Below, piece after piece: positions 16,870 through 26,017 of a stretch of DNA of 64,000 nucleotides (its first letter is position 1; every line of letters begins with the position of its first letter). This DNA comes from Amycolatopsis sp. WAC 01376 (GTDB taxonomy: Bacteria; Actinomycetota; Actinomycetes; Mycobacteriales; Pseudonocardiaceae): contig NZ_QHKL01000004.1 in assembly GCF_003947415.1 (NCBI RefSeq), positions 620,001 to 684,000 on the forward strand, given 5' to 3'. The notes beneath the pieces are model-generated. The model worked only from the letters and a program-made list of their open reading frames with translations. It was not told the origin of the DNA and did not search any database. The translations under genes were made by a program, and so were the position numbers.

Positions 16870-17044
16870 TGGGTCATTCTGGCGGGTTCAGCGTCCGCGC
16901 GGGAGGGTTTCGCCTCGACGCCGACGCTCACCCGGCATGGCCCGGCACTGTCGGAAAATCACCCAGACCGACCTAGCCTTCGTCATCACATTGGGTGTTT
17001 GCTTGCTCGCACAACGTCGTTGATCGACGATTTGGGGGCGGCCG

Positions 17045-19750
17045 ATGTCCTTCGGGTGGGTACTTCGACTCTTTCCGGTCATGCTTCTCGTGACCACGGT
17101 GGCGGTGGCGGTCCCCGCACCGGCGAGCGCGGCTCCCGCCGCCGAACCACCACTGGCACGGGTATGGCCGACACCCCAGCAGCTGACGCCGCGACCGGGT
17201 CAGGTGACCATCCCGCGCACCGTCGTCGAAGTGGTCGGAGCGGGCACCGATCCGTCCGCGCTCGCCGTCGTGGACCAGGTGCTCCGCTCGGCGGGCGCGA
17301 GCACGATCGTCAAGATCACCGACAACGACCGGGCGGCCGTCGAGCGGGAACGCGGCAACGGCGGGCTCGTCGTCTTCGTCGGCGGTCCCACCGAAAGCAG
17401 GGCGACGGCCCTCGCGCTCGCGGCGCTCCGCGTCGACGGCCCCGAAGGCCTGTCCCCCGGCGGATACGTCCTCGCCGCCGACCGCGGCGTGATCGCGCTG
17501 TCCGGTGTGGACACGTCGGGGACGTTCTACGCCGCGCAGTCGTTCCGGCAGCTCTTCGCGTCCGGCAAGAGCCGCGCGTTCGGCATGCGCGACTGGCCGG
17601 CGGCCCCGCTGCGCGGCGTGATCGAAGGGTTCTACGGCGCGCCGTGGTCGCACGCCGATCGGCTGGCGCAGCTGGACTTCTACGGCCGCACCAAGCAGAA
17701 CATGTACGTCTACTCCCCCAAGGACGACCCGTTCCTGCGTGCCCGCTGGCGCGACCAGTACCCGCCGGAACAGCTCGCGCTGCTCTCGCAACTGGTGGCC
17801 CGCTCCGCCGCGAACCACGTCGAGTTCACCTACGCCCTCTCCCCCGGCCTTTCCGTGTGCTACTCCTCGGACGCCGACAAGACCGCGCTGGTCACGAAGT
17901 TCCAATCCCTGTGGGACATCGGAGTCCGGTCGTTCGCGATCCCGCTCGACGACATCTCCTACACCCGCTGGAACTGCGACGCCGACGCCGCGAAGTTCGG
18001 CACCGGCGGCGCGGCCGCGGGCACGGCGCAGTCGTTCCTGCTCAACCGGGTTCAGCAGGACTTCATCGCCACGCATCCCGGGGTCGAGCGGCTCCAGACC
18101 GTCCCGACCGAGTACTACGACCTCGCCGACTCCCCGTACAAGACCGCGCTGCGCACTCAACTAGACAAGGCGGTGATCGTCGAGTGGACCGGTGTCGGCG
18201 TGATCGCCGGGCAGATCACCGAGAAGCAGGCCCGGCAGGCGAAAGAGGTCTTCGGGCACGACATCCTGATCTGGGACAACTACCCGGTCAACGACTACAT
18301 CACCGAACGGCTGCTGCTCGGCCCGTACATCGGCCGCGAGCCCGGGGTCGCGAAGTACCTGTCCGGCATCACCGCGAACCCGATGGTGCAGGCGGAGGCG
18401 TCCAAGATCGCCGAATTCACCTCGGGTGACTTCCTGTGGAACCCGGATCGCTACGACCCGGACGAATCGTGGCTCGCCGCCATCGCCGACCTCGGCGGCC
18501 CCGCCGCGCCGGCGCTGAAGGTGTTCGCGGAGAACAACTATTCGAGTCTGCTCGTCCGCCTCGAAACCGGGAAGCCGGATCTGGATTCCCCGGTGTTGCG
18601 CCCCCTGCTCGCCGCTTTCTGGTCCGCACTGGAGAAGAAGGACCCGTGGGACGCGGCGGCGAAACTGGATCGCTATCTCACCGCGATGGCGTCGGATCCC
18701 GACGAGCTGCGACGCGGGATGGCGTCGAACCCGAAGTTCCTCGCCGAGGTCGGACCGTGGCTCGACCAGGTCGGCCTCTACGGCCAGGCGGGCGGTCACG
18801 CGGTGAAGATGCTGCTGGCACAGTTCGACGGCGATGGCTCGAAGGCGTGGGCGGAGCGCGGGAAACTCGTCGCCGCGCTCCAGCAGGCGCAGGCGATCCG
18901 CGTCCCGACCTCGCGCGGGCCGCGTAACCCGAGCACTTGCACGGCGGTCTGCGTTCCGTTCCTCAACAGCGCGCTGGCCACGGCGGACCGCTGGTTCGGC
19001 CTGCCGGGGGTCCGGCCGCAGCCGACGACCTCGCTGGGGACCTACACCGACAACGTGCCCGCCCGGATGGTCGACGGTGACCCCGAAACCTACTACTGGA
19101 GCGACTGGGCGCCCCGCGTCGGCGCCACCATCGGCGTCGACCTCGGCTCATCGCAACGGGTGTCCCATGTGGACATCCTGATGGGCAAACCGACCAGCCC
19201 GGACGACTTCGTCCGCAACGGCGTCCTCGAATACTCCGCCGACGGCACGCGATGGACGACCGTGAAGACGGTCACCGAACCGGTGATCTCGGCTGACCTC
19301 CCGGACGGCGCCGAAGCCAGGTTCGTCCGCCTGCGCACGACCGCCCCGCAGTCCTTCTGGGTCGTGGTCCGGGAATTCACCGTGTCCACACCGGACAGCC
19401 CGAAGTACACGGTCACCGGCACCCCGGCGGGATCGAATCTGGCCGCCGCCGCGGACAACAACGCCGATTCGCTGTACACGGCGGCGTCGGCGCCGATGCC
19501 CGGCGACGCACTCGTGGTCACCTCCGTCACACCGAAACCGTTGGACAAGGTCGTCGTCCTGGCGGCGGAAGCCGGCGCGGGCGCCGACGTCCAGATCGCG
19601 GGCCCGGCCGGAGACTGGCGCACGATCGGCAGGATGTCGGGCGGCTACACGGAACTGCCCGCCGAGGGCGTCGTGACCGGCCAAGTCCGGCTCCTCTGGG
19701 CCCCGGGAGGCGCGGCGCCGAGGATCGCGGAGGTCGTTCCGAAGTTCTGA
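17045..19750 (+). CDS. Secreted GH84 beta-N-acetylglucosaminidase (NagJ-like)
   Basis: This 901-residue exported enzyme has a signal peptide at about 1-29, then an N-terminal GH84/GH20 alpha-beta domain (about 40-180). The GH84 barrel has IEGFYGAPWS (193-202) and the catalytic Asp pair D302-D303 in IPLDDISYTRW, used for substrate-assisted removal of terminal GlcNAc. A helical stalk (about 480-640) and a C-terminal discoidin/F5-8C carbohydrate-binding domain (about 658-785) follow, then a further beta-rich tail. The architecture is that of Clostridium NagJ and actinomycete hyaluronidase-type proteins. Starts at ATG 17045 with gggggcgg upstream; monocistronic. Likely substrates are glycoproteins or GlcNAc-containing polymers. 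Confidence 0.93.
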   Translation: MSFGWVLRLFPVMLLVTTVAVAVPAPASAAPAAEPPLARVWPTPQQLTPRPGQVTIPRTVVEVVGAGTDPSALAVVDQVLRSAGASTIVKITDNDRAAVERERGNGGLVVFVGGPTESRATALALAALRVDGPEGLSPGGYVLAADRGVIALSGVDTSGTFYAAQSFRQLFASGKSRAFGMRDWPAAPLRGVIEGFYGAPWSHADRLAQLDFYGRTKQNMYVYSPKDDPFLRARWRDQYPPEQLALLSQLVARSAANHVEFTYALSPGLSVCYSSDADKTALVTKFQSLWDIGVRSFAIPLDDISYTRWNCDADAAKFGTGGAAAGTAQSFLLNRVQQDFIATHPGVERLQTVPTEYYDLADSPYKTALRTQLDKAVIVEWTGVGVIAGQITEKQARQAKEVFGHDILIWDNYPVNDYITERLLLGPYIGREPGVAKYLSGITANPMVQAEASKIAEFTSGDFLWNPDRYDPDESWLAAIADLGGPAAPALKVFAENNYSSLLVRLETGKPDLDSPVLRPLLAAFWSALEKKDPWDAAAKLDRYLTAMASDPDELRRGMASNPKFLAEVGPWLDQVGLYGQAGGHAVKMLLAQFDGDGSKAWAERGKLVAALQQAQAIRVPTSRGPRNPSTCTAVCVPFLNSALATADRWFGLPGVRPQPTTSLGTYTDNVPARMVDGDPETYYWSDWAPRVGATIGVDLGSSQRVSHVDILMGKPTSPDDFVRNGVLEYSADGTRWTTVKTVTEPVISADLPDGAEARFVRLRTTAPQSFWVVVREFTVSTPDSPKYTVTGTPAGSNLAAAADNNADSLYTAASAPMPGDALVVTSVTPKPLDKVVVLAAEAGAGADVQIAGPAGDWRTIGRMSGGYTELPAEGVVTGQVRLLWAPGGAAPRIAEVVPKF

Positions 19751-20235
19751 CTCGAGGATCGAGCCGGGCCAGTCGAGCGTGGAGATCGGCTAGCTCGGGA
19801 CCGGGAACCTGGATGGTGAAGGGTTCGATGTCAAGCACAGTGCCGAACCTACGGGCGGGTCACGCGGTTTCCCATGCTCGGAATTGGGGTCCGGCGGTCT
19901 GGGATGCACAGTTCCCGCGTCGACGTCGTGCCCCCGGTTTCGAGCATTCCGCCGCACCACACCGGGACACCGGCGGCCGGGTTTGACGTTGACGATCCGG
20001 CACGCCTCCAGCCCGATGTCCGGTGGGTCGCCGCACGACCGGGGATGAGTTCCTGGTTCCCAATGTCGCATTGGAGACGCTCAGTGTCTCCGATGCGACA
20101 TTGGGAACATCGGGCAGACCCTAGGCACTCGTCGGCACTAACGCGACCTACCCTGCACTACCCATCTGAACCAGTGCTGCCAGCCTGTAGGCATGCCGAA
20201 GGGCCCGTCGCCTGTGGCTGGCGGGCTCCTCCGGG
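19751..20235. other. Gene-free gap containing palindrome family B
   Basis: No open frame here has plausible codon bias and a ribosome binding site. The only structure is the inverted repeat at 20056-20108. The gap separates the GH84 gene from the convergent HNH-endonuclease gene. Confidence 0.6.
20056..20108. repeat. Palindromic repeat (family B, copy 2)
   Basis: Arms gttcccaatgtcgcattgg (20056-20074) and 20090-20108 pair over 19 bp with one G:T, around a 15-nt loop. Stem sequence, arm length and loop length match the copy at 8970-9024. The stem changes are largely compensated: gtgg/ccac in copy 1 becomes gtcg/cgac here. This suggests selection for the hairpin. Confidence 0.8.
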
Positions 20236-21489
20236 TCAGACGTGGTGGAGGGTGTTGCGTCGGGGTTTTCGGAGTGGATCTCGGTATGGGGGTGGGATGA
20301 ACTCCGGTAACCCATCGCCCGCCATCCGAACCTGCCAATCGCCGTGGTGGATCAGCCGGTGGTGGAATCCGCAGAGCAGCACCAGATTCCGGAGATCCGT
20401 AGGGCCTCCGTCTGCCCAGTGGTGAATATGGTGAGCGTGACAATTCTTGGGCCGCCGATGGCATCCGGGGAACGCGCAGCCGCCATCACGGATGTTCAAC
20501 GCGCGTCGCTGGCCTGGGGTGACGAACCGTCGCAGCCGTCCCACGTCGAGGGGTTCTCCGGCGGCGCTCATCACGACCGGCAGCATCAGGCAGTCGCAGG
20601 CCGCCAGCCGGGCCTCGCGGGCAGTCATCGTCCCGACAAAGTCCAAGCACGCGGTCCCGAGACCGGACTTCAACTCGTCGAGGCCGATCGTGACATGCAG
20701 CAGAGTGCGATAGCCACTGGTACCCGGCTGGTCCGGGCACGCGATCGCCAAGTCCAGGATGTCGACCCAGGCATCACCCATGCGTTCGCATTTCAACCGG
20801 AGATCGGCCTGGCCGAACTCGTCCACCGGGCGTGGCTGCGCATAAGCCTCGAGCGCGGCGGCGGTGCGGGCACCGGTCTCGTCGTCGAGGAGCCCGGTGA
20901 GTTTCCAGAAGCCGTCTTTGCGGCGCTCCAGCGTGATTTCCCGGCGCGGCTGGGCGGGTTCGGGATCTTTCGGTTCGTTCCCGTCCGGATCCAGCCACGC
21001 CAGGAGGTTCGCCTCGGCATCCACCAACTGTCGGGGACCGGCGTCGCGGGCGAGGTCGGCGAGAATCTTCTCCGCACTCGCCCGATCCTCAACAGAGGTA
21101 TCGGCGGGGAGCTTCTTCAAGATCTCCAAGATCTGGTCGATCCGCTCATCCCCGACCAACCCCTCCGCAGCGACAGCAGCCGTAGCCGGTGCGACAGGCG
21201 GAACCTCCGTGCCGTCCAACCCGCGGGTGGGGTTCAGGGCGATGGCCCGGTTCACCACCGCACCCGCCTCACTAACCGACAACCCCGCTATATCGGCGAA
21301 CCAGTTCGCCGTACGACCATAGCCGTACAAGTCTTTGACACCACGAGACTCGATCTCCGCCAAGAACTGACCTAATCCGGCGGTGGCCATCCTGATCACC
21401 TGCAAAGACTGCTGCACGCCATGAGCAAGCTCCAGCTTGCCAGCGCGCCACAGTTCCTGCGGCAACTCGGGAAGAAAGGTCTCGGACAC
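20236..21489 (-). CDS. DUF222/13E12-type HNH endonuclease protein
   Basis: This 417-residue protein has an N-terminal helical DUF222 region (about 1-320) and a C-terminal HNH nuclease motif: CAFPGCHRRPKNCHAHHIHHW, then DGGPTDLRNLVLLCGFHHRLIH. These multicopy proteins are abundant in actinobacteria (the REP13E12 family of mycobacteria) and are often linked with mobile DNA; their role is not settled. The GTG at 21489 follows a ggagg-like site only weakly. The codons are ordinary for the host. The 250 bp upstream are markedly A/T-rich compared with neighbours. Confidence 0.85.
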   Translation of the reverse strand: MSETFLPELPQELWRAGKLELAHGVQQSLQVIRMATAGLGQFLAEIESRGVKDLYGYGRTANWFADIAGLSVSEAGAVVNRAIALNPTRGLDGTEVPPVAPATAAVAAEGLVGDERIDQILEILKKLPADTSVEDRASAEKILADLARDAGPRQLVDAEANLLAWLDPDGNEPKDPEPAQPRREITLERRKDGFWKLTGLLDDETGARTAAALEAYAQPRPVDEFGQADLRLKCERMGDAWVDILDLAIACPDQPGTSGYRTLLHVTIGLDELKSGLGTACLDFVGTMTAREARLAACDCLMLPVVMSAAGEPLDVGRLRRFVTPGQRRALNIRDGGCAFPGCHRRPKNCHAHHIHHWADGGPTDLRNLVLLCGFHHRLIHHGDWQVRMAGDGLPEFIPPPYRDPLRKPRRNTLHHV

Positions 21490-21741
21490 CCCTCAAGAAT
21501 ACCGCAAAACAATCGAACAAGCGTTCGTAATTTTAAGCAACAATCAAATCGAACAAACAACACTGAAGGGTGATTCAAGCAGGCCACGACAAGGCTGAGC
21601 TCATGATCCTCCGAGCACCCGCATGACATGAGTCCCGGCACGTCGAACTTCGCAGCACACCCTCAAGCCCGCCAAAGAATAAACTTTCGCCGCGGAAACC
21701 TCTCCAATGGACCCACCCCCGAGGCGACCCCAAAGCCAGAC

Positions 21742-22353
21742 CTACGAAACCAGCTGCCCCATCAACGACCCGGCATCCTCAGCCAGACTGGTCTCTTCAC
21801 CGGCGAGATGATGCAGCAGCGCCTGCTGGAACAAGCCGTCGAAAGCCGCATACGCGACCGACCGCGTCACGACCGGCGACGCGTCGGCGAGTTCGGCATA
21901 GCGTTCCACGACGCGCCAGATCATCGCTTGCCGCTGCGTGTCGATCTCGAGCACGTCGGTGCGGAACGCGGCCTCGAACAGGCTCTGGTTCCGCAGGTCG
22001 TACCAGAGCCGGTGCATCGCGGCGTCGGCCCGCAGCGTGCCCGCCATCGCGGCGCCGAAGCCCTGCTTGAGTTCTTCGGCCGACCGAGCCGCGGCCACGG
22101 CCTCGTCGTAGCGGGTGACGCACACTTCTTCGAACTTGCGGACCGCGTAGGTCAGCAGTTCCACCTTGTCGGTGAAGTAGTAGTGCAGCACCCCATGCGA
22201 GAAGTTCGATTTCTGGGCGATCTCCCGCAGGCTCGTCCTGGCGTACCCCAGTTCGGACAGCGCTTGCAGCGTCGAGTCCGCCAGTTCCGCCCGGCGCTGG
22301 GCGAACTTGTCCACGCTCCGGCGTGCGATCCGCTCGCTCGTCTCGGTCACCAC
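21742..22353 (-). CDS. TetR-family repressor of the adjacent SDR/ligase operon
   Basis: This 203-residue protein has a TetR helix-turn-helix at about 25-70 (TSLREIAQKSNFSHGVLHYYFTDK) and a helical C-terminal domain. It is divergent from the three-gene operon starting at 22515 and separated by 161 bp carrying a duplicated 17-bp site at 22417-22455. Local repression of that operon is the simplest model, with a CoA ester or aromatic substrate as possible inducer (inference from the regulated genes). Start GTG 22353. Confidence 0.88.
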   Translation of the reverse strand: MVTETSERIARRSVDKFAQRRAELADSTLQALSELGYARTSLREIAQKSNFSHGVLHYYFTDKVELLTYAVRKFEEVCVTRYDEAVAAARSAEELKQGFGAAMAGTLRADAAMHRLWYDLRNQSLFEAAFRTDVLEIDTQRQAMIWRVVERYAELADASPVVTRSVAYAAFDGLFQQALLHHLAGEETSLAEDAGSLMGQLVS

Positions 22354-22416
22354 GAGTTCCTGTCCGGTCCGGGAGCCCGCGCCTGCCGCGGGTCCCTCAG
22401 TCTAGCGTCGCGGAAT

Positions 22417-22455
22417 TCTTGACGACTGTCCAAGAAAATCTTGACGACTGTCCAA
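22417..22455. promoter_or_regulatory. Direct-repeat operator of the TetR/SDR divergent promoter
   Basis: The 17-mer tcttgacgactgtccaa occurs twice, exactly, at 22417-22433 and 22439-22455, a period of 22 bp (two helical turns). Each unit is an imperfect dyad (ttg ... caa). Position in the divergent gap makes it the likely binding site of the TetR protein at 21742-22353. Confidence 0.8.
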
Positions 22456-22514
22456 AACAGGCTCAGGATGTGACCCACACCGCAACCGCGGACCGTCTCA
22501 AGGAGGAGAAGTCC

Positions 22515-23318
22515 ATGGGTTCGTACGACCTTTCGGGCCGGAAAGCCCTGGTCACGGGTGGAGCGCAGGGCCTGGGAGCCGGGATGGCCGAAGCGCTCGC
22601 CCTGGCGGGCGCCTCGGTGGTCATCGGCGACCTCCAGGAGGATCTCGGGCGCGCCACCGCCGACCAGATCAAGCAGAAAGGCGCCAACGCGGGCTTCGTC
22701 CGGCTGGACGTCACCGACGAACAGAGCTGGGAGCAGGCGGTCGCCGCGGTCATCGGCGAACTCGGCGGGCTGGACATCGTGGTGAACAACGCCGGCGTCG
22801 AGATCACCGGGCTCGTCGCCGATCTGGACCCGGCCGACGTGCGCAAGATGCTCGACGTCAACGTGCTGGGCACCGCGCTCGGCGTGAAGCACGCCTTCCG
22901 CGCGATGCGGCCCGGCGGACCCGCGGGCACCGGCGGCGCCGTCGTGAACATCTCTTCGGTCGCCGCGACCATCGCCTTCCCTGGGATCGCGGGCTATTCG
23001 GCGACGAAATCGGCGGTCGACCGGCTGACCAGGGTCGCCGCGATGGAGGCCGGGAAACTCGGCTATGGCGTCCGCGTCAACTGCGTCTACCCCGGCCTCG
23101 TACCCACCCAGATGGGTAATCAGCTCGCGCAGGACGTCGTCGAGGTCGGCCTGTTCCCCAGCGTCGAAGAGGCCATCGGTGCCGTCATCGCGCAGACCCC
23201 GGCCGGACGGCTCGGCGAGGTCGCCGACATGGCCGACGCCGTCGTGTTCCTCGCTTCCGACGCGGCACGTTTCATCACCGGGGCCGGACTTCCGGTCGAC
23301 GGCGGCATGGGCATGTGA
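22515..23318 (+). CDS. Short-chain dehydrogenase/reductase (SDR)
   Basis: This 267-residue classical SDR has the cofactor motif TGGAQGLGAG (14-23), NNAG at 91-94, catalytic S147/S148, and Y161-x3-K165 in YSATK. The Asp at the end of the second strand (IGDL) favours NAD(H). The C-terminal substrate lid is similar to 3-alpha/20-beta-hydroxysteroid dehydrogenases. ATG 22515 follows aaggagga. First gene of an operon with a reductase-like and an acyl-CoA ligase gene under the TetR repressor; a steroid, terpenoid or aromatic substrate is plausible but unproven. Confidence 0.9.
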   Translation: MGSYDLSGRKALVTGGAQGLGAGMAEALALAGASVVIGDLQEDLGRATADQIKQKGANAGFVRLDVTDEQSWEQAVAAVIGELGGLDIVVNNAGVEITGLVADLDPADVRKMLDVNVLGTALGVKHAFRAMRPGGPAGTGGAVVNISSVAATIAFPGIAGYSATKSAVDRLTRVAAMEAGKLGYGVRVNCVYPGLVPTQMGNQLAQDVVEVGLFPSVEEAIGAVIAQTPAGRLGEVADMADAVVFLASDAARFITGAGLPVDGGMGM

Positions 23319-23343
23319 CCAGCACTTACCGAAAGGAATCACC

Positions 23344-24471
23344 ATGAGCAGCCCCAAACCCGTCGTGGTCTACGGCGCATCCGGCTACACCGGACGGCTG
23401 ATCTGCGAGTACCTGCGCGAGTACAACGTCCCGTTCATCGCCGCCGGCCGGGACAAGGCCCGCATCCAGGAAGCGCTCGACCACGTCCCCGGTCTCGACA
23501 CCATCGACCACGAGGTCGTCGAGGTCTCGCACGACGTCGAAGCGCTCACCGAACTGTTCCGCGACGCCAAGGTCGTCTGCAACACCGTCGGCCCGTTCAG
23601 CGAGTACGGCCACGAGGTCGTCGAAGCCTGCCTGCGCACCGGAACGCATTATCTCGACACCACCGGCGAACAGGACTGGCTGATCTCCGCCGAAGACCGC
23701 TTTGGCGAGCAGATGGCGGAGAAGGGCCTTCTGCTCTCTCCCGGCATCGCGCAGATGTACACCACCGGCGAGATCGCGGCGAACCTGTGCCTGGAGACCC
23801 CCGGACTGGACACTTTGGACATCCTGGTCTTCTGGAAGGGCTATCCCACAGTCGCTTCGACGAAGACCATCCTCGTCAACGCCGCGCTGTCCGCCGCGTA
23901 CTACCTCGAGCAGAATGAGTACCTGCCCTGGCCCGCGGACGGCGGCCTGCAGGACGTCACCGTGCCCGGCCATCACGAGACCGGCTTGGCCCTGCCCTGG
24001 GGCGGCACCTCTCATCCGGTCTGGTTCAAGAACGACGCCCGCGTGGCGAACGTCAAGGCCGTCGGTGGCGTTTTCGACCGCGCGCTCATGCAGGGGGTAC
24101 CGCAGATCGTCGCGGCCGTTCTCCAACAGGTGAAAGACCTGCCGCTGGACGAAAAGTTGCGTGTACTGGCGGAGCAGGCCGCGGCGGTGCGCGACGAGAT
24201 GCCGCCGCGGGAGAACCAGCGGCTCAACACGTCGCTCGATTCGGTGCACGCCTCGGGCCCGCTGGGCCGCGCGCACTGCGTCATCCACGGCACCTGCAAC
24301 TACAAGCAGACCGGGCTGATGCAGGCTTACGGCGCCTACTCGCTGCTGCGACAGCCGCCGAAACGGGTCGGTTTCGCGTCCGGGTGCCAGGCTTTCGGCC
24401 ACCGCGAACTGCTCGGCGTGCTACGAAGCTTCGGGCTGGTTTCGAAGCCGGTCTTGACCGTCCACGACTGA
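23344..24471 (+). CDS. Saccharopine dehydrogenase-like NAD(P)-binding protein
   Basis: This 375-residue protein has the N-terminal Rossmann motif VVYGASGYTGRLICEYL (about 8-24), as in the saccharopine dehydrogenase/trans-acting enoyl reductase superfamily. The segment VVCNTVGPFSEYGHEVVEACLRTGTHYLD is typical of these. The rest (about 150-375) has no catalytic signature I can name. It lies 25 bp after the SDR stop with a gaaagga site, and 16 bp before the ligase gene. In mycobacteria relatives act as reductases in lipid modification; here a reductase acting on the operon's CoA-linked intermediate is a guess. Confidence 0.8.
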   Translation: MSSPKPVVVYGASGYTGRLICEYLREYNVPFIAAGRDKARIQEALDHVPGLDTIDHEVVEVSHDVEALTELFRDAKVVCNTVGPFSEYGHEVVEACLRTGTHYLDTTGEQDWLISAEDRFGEQMAEKGLLLSPGIAQMYTTGEIAANLCLETPGLDTLDILVFWKGYPTVASTKTILVNAALSAAYYLEQNEYLPWPADGGLQDVTVPGHHETGLALPWGGTSHPVWFKNDARVANVKAVGGVFDRALMQGVPQIVAAVLQQVKDLPLDEKLRVLAEQAAAVRDEMPPRENQRLNTSLDSVHASGPLGRAHCVIHGTCNYKQTGLMQAYGAYSLLRQPPKRVGFASGCQAFGHRELLGVLRSFGLVSKPVLTVHD

Positions 24472-24487
24472 CCGGGAGGACGAGCGC

Positions 24488-26017
24488 GTGCGACTGACCG
24501 ACTATCTCGACAAGGGCGCTTCACTCGATCCGGCGGCCCCTTGCCTCACCATGGGCGACACGTCCCTCAGCTACGGCGAAGTGCGGGAACTGTCGTGGCG
24601 GGTGGGGCGGGCGCTGGCCCGGTCGGGCGTCAAGCCCGGCGACAAGGTGGCGATCCTGTCCGGGAACGACCCGCTGTCGTTCGGCTGCGTGTTCGGCATC
24701 AGCCGGGCCGGCGCCGTGTGGTGCCCGGTCAACCCGCGCAACGAGGCCGCCGAGAACAGGGAACTGCTCGACCTGTTCGACTGCACCTGCCTTCTGGTGC
24801 AGGAGTCCTTCGCACCGCTCGTCTCCCGAATGCTTCCGTACCTGCCGAAACTGTTCACTGTGGTCTGTCTTGACGGCTCGATGCCCGGCGCCGTCCCGTT
24901 TTCCGACTGGCTCGATGAGGCCGAACCCTGGGAGGAGACCCCGCCCGACGACATGGTCCTGCTCGTCGGCACCGGCGGTACCACCGGCCATCCGAAGGCG
25001 GTGATGCTCAGCGGTACCAACGTCGAGACGATGTCGGCGCTCACGCTGATGAGCTATCCGTTCACCGGGCGGCCGCGCTATCTGGCGCTCGCCCCGCTGA
25101 CGCACGCGGCGGGCGTGCTCTGCTTCCCGGTCCTGACGCTCGGCGGCGAGATCGTCGTGATGCCGTCGCCGGACCTCGGCGAATTCCTCGCACTGATCGA
25201 AAGCCGCCGGATCACGCACACCTTCCTGCCGCCGACCCTGATCTACCTCCTGCTCGACAATCCGGCGCTGGACAGGGCTGATCTTTCGTCGCTGCAATGC
25301 CTTTGGTACGGCGCCGCGCCGATGTCGGCCACGAAACTCGCCGAAGCGATCACCCGGATCGGCCCGGTCTTCGGGCAGCTGTTCGGCCAAAGCGAAGCGC
25401 CCATGATGATCTCCACCCTCTCCCCCGCCGACCACGTCCATCCCGACGGCTCGCTCGCCCTCGAACGGTTCACCTCCGCGGGCAGGCCGACCCCGCTCAC
25501 CCAGGTCGCGATCATGTCCGAGACGGGCGCGCTGCTGCCGCCCGGCGAACGCGGCGAGATCGTCGTCCGCGGTTCGCTGGTGATGCTCGGCTACTACAAG
25601 AATCCGGCCGCGACGGCGGAAGCGAGCGCGCACGGCTGGCATCACACGGGCGACATCGGGTACCTCGACGACGATCACTACCTCTACATCGTCGACCGCG
25701 CCAAGGACATGATCATCACCGGCGGCTTCAACGTCTATTCGGCCGAGGTCGAGCAGGCGCTCATGGCTCACGATGCGGTGCAGGACTGTGCCGTGATCGG
25801 GCTTCCGCACGAGAAATGGGGTGAGCAGATCACCGCCGTGGTCCAGCTCCACACCGGGAGGACGGCGGCGGCGCAAGAACTCCGTGCCGTGGTCAAGGAG
25901 CGGCTGGGCAGCGTCAAGACCCCCAAGGAGATCCTGATCTGGCCGGATCTCCCCCGGTCCAAGATCGGCAAGGTGCTCAAGACCGAGATCCGGAAATCCT
26001 TGCTGGACAACGACTAG
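24488..26017 (+). CDS. Acyl-CoA synthetase (AMP-forming, ANL superfamily)
   Basis: This 509-residue enzyme has the ATP-binding P-loop GTGGTTGHPKAV (about 160-171), the adenylate motif around GQLFGQSEAP, GDIGYLDDDHYLYIVDRAKDMI (the hinge region) and the C-terminal catalytic Lys in SKIGKVLKTEIRK. It activates a carboxylic acid as an adenylate and loads CoA. Third gene of the TetR-controlled operon; starts at GTG 24488 with gggagga upstream. The stop shares the tetranucleotide ctag with the convergent Lrp-type gene. The acid substrate is unknown. Confidence 0.92.
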   Translation: MRLTDYLDKGASLDPAAPCLTMGDTSLSYGEVRELSWRVGRALARSGVKPGDKVAILSGNDPLSFGCVFGISRAGAVWCPVNPRNEAAENRELLDLFDCTCLLVQESFAPLVSRMLPYLPKLFTVVCLDGSMPGAVPFSDWLDEAEPWEETPPDDMVLLVGTGGTTGHPKAVMLSGTNVETMSALTLMSYPFTGRPRYLALAPLTHAAGVLCFPVLTLGGEIVVMPSPDLGEFLALIESRRITHTFLPPTLIYLLLDNPALDRADLSSLQCLWYGAAPMSATKLAEAITRIGPVFGQLFGQSEAPMMISTLSPADHVHPDGSLALERFTSAGRPTPLTQVAIMSETGALLPPGERGEIVVRGSLVMLGYYKNPAATAEASAHGWHHTGDIGYLDDDHYLYIVDRAKDMIITGGFNVYSAEVEQALMAHDAVQDCAVIGLPHEKWGEQITAVVQLHTGRTAAAQELRAVVKERLGSVKTPKEILIWPDLPRSKIGKVLKTEIRKSLLDND

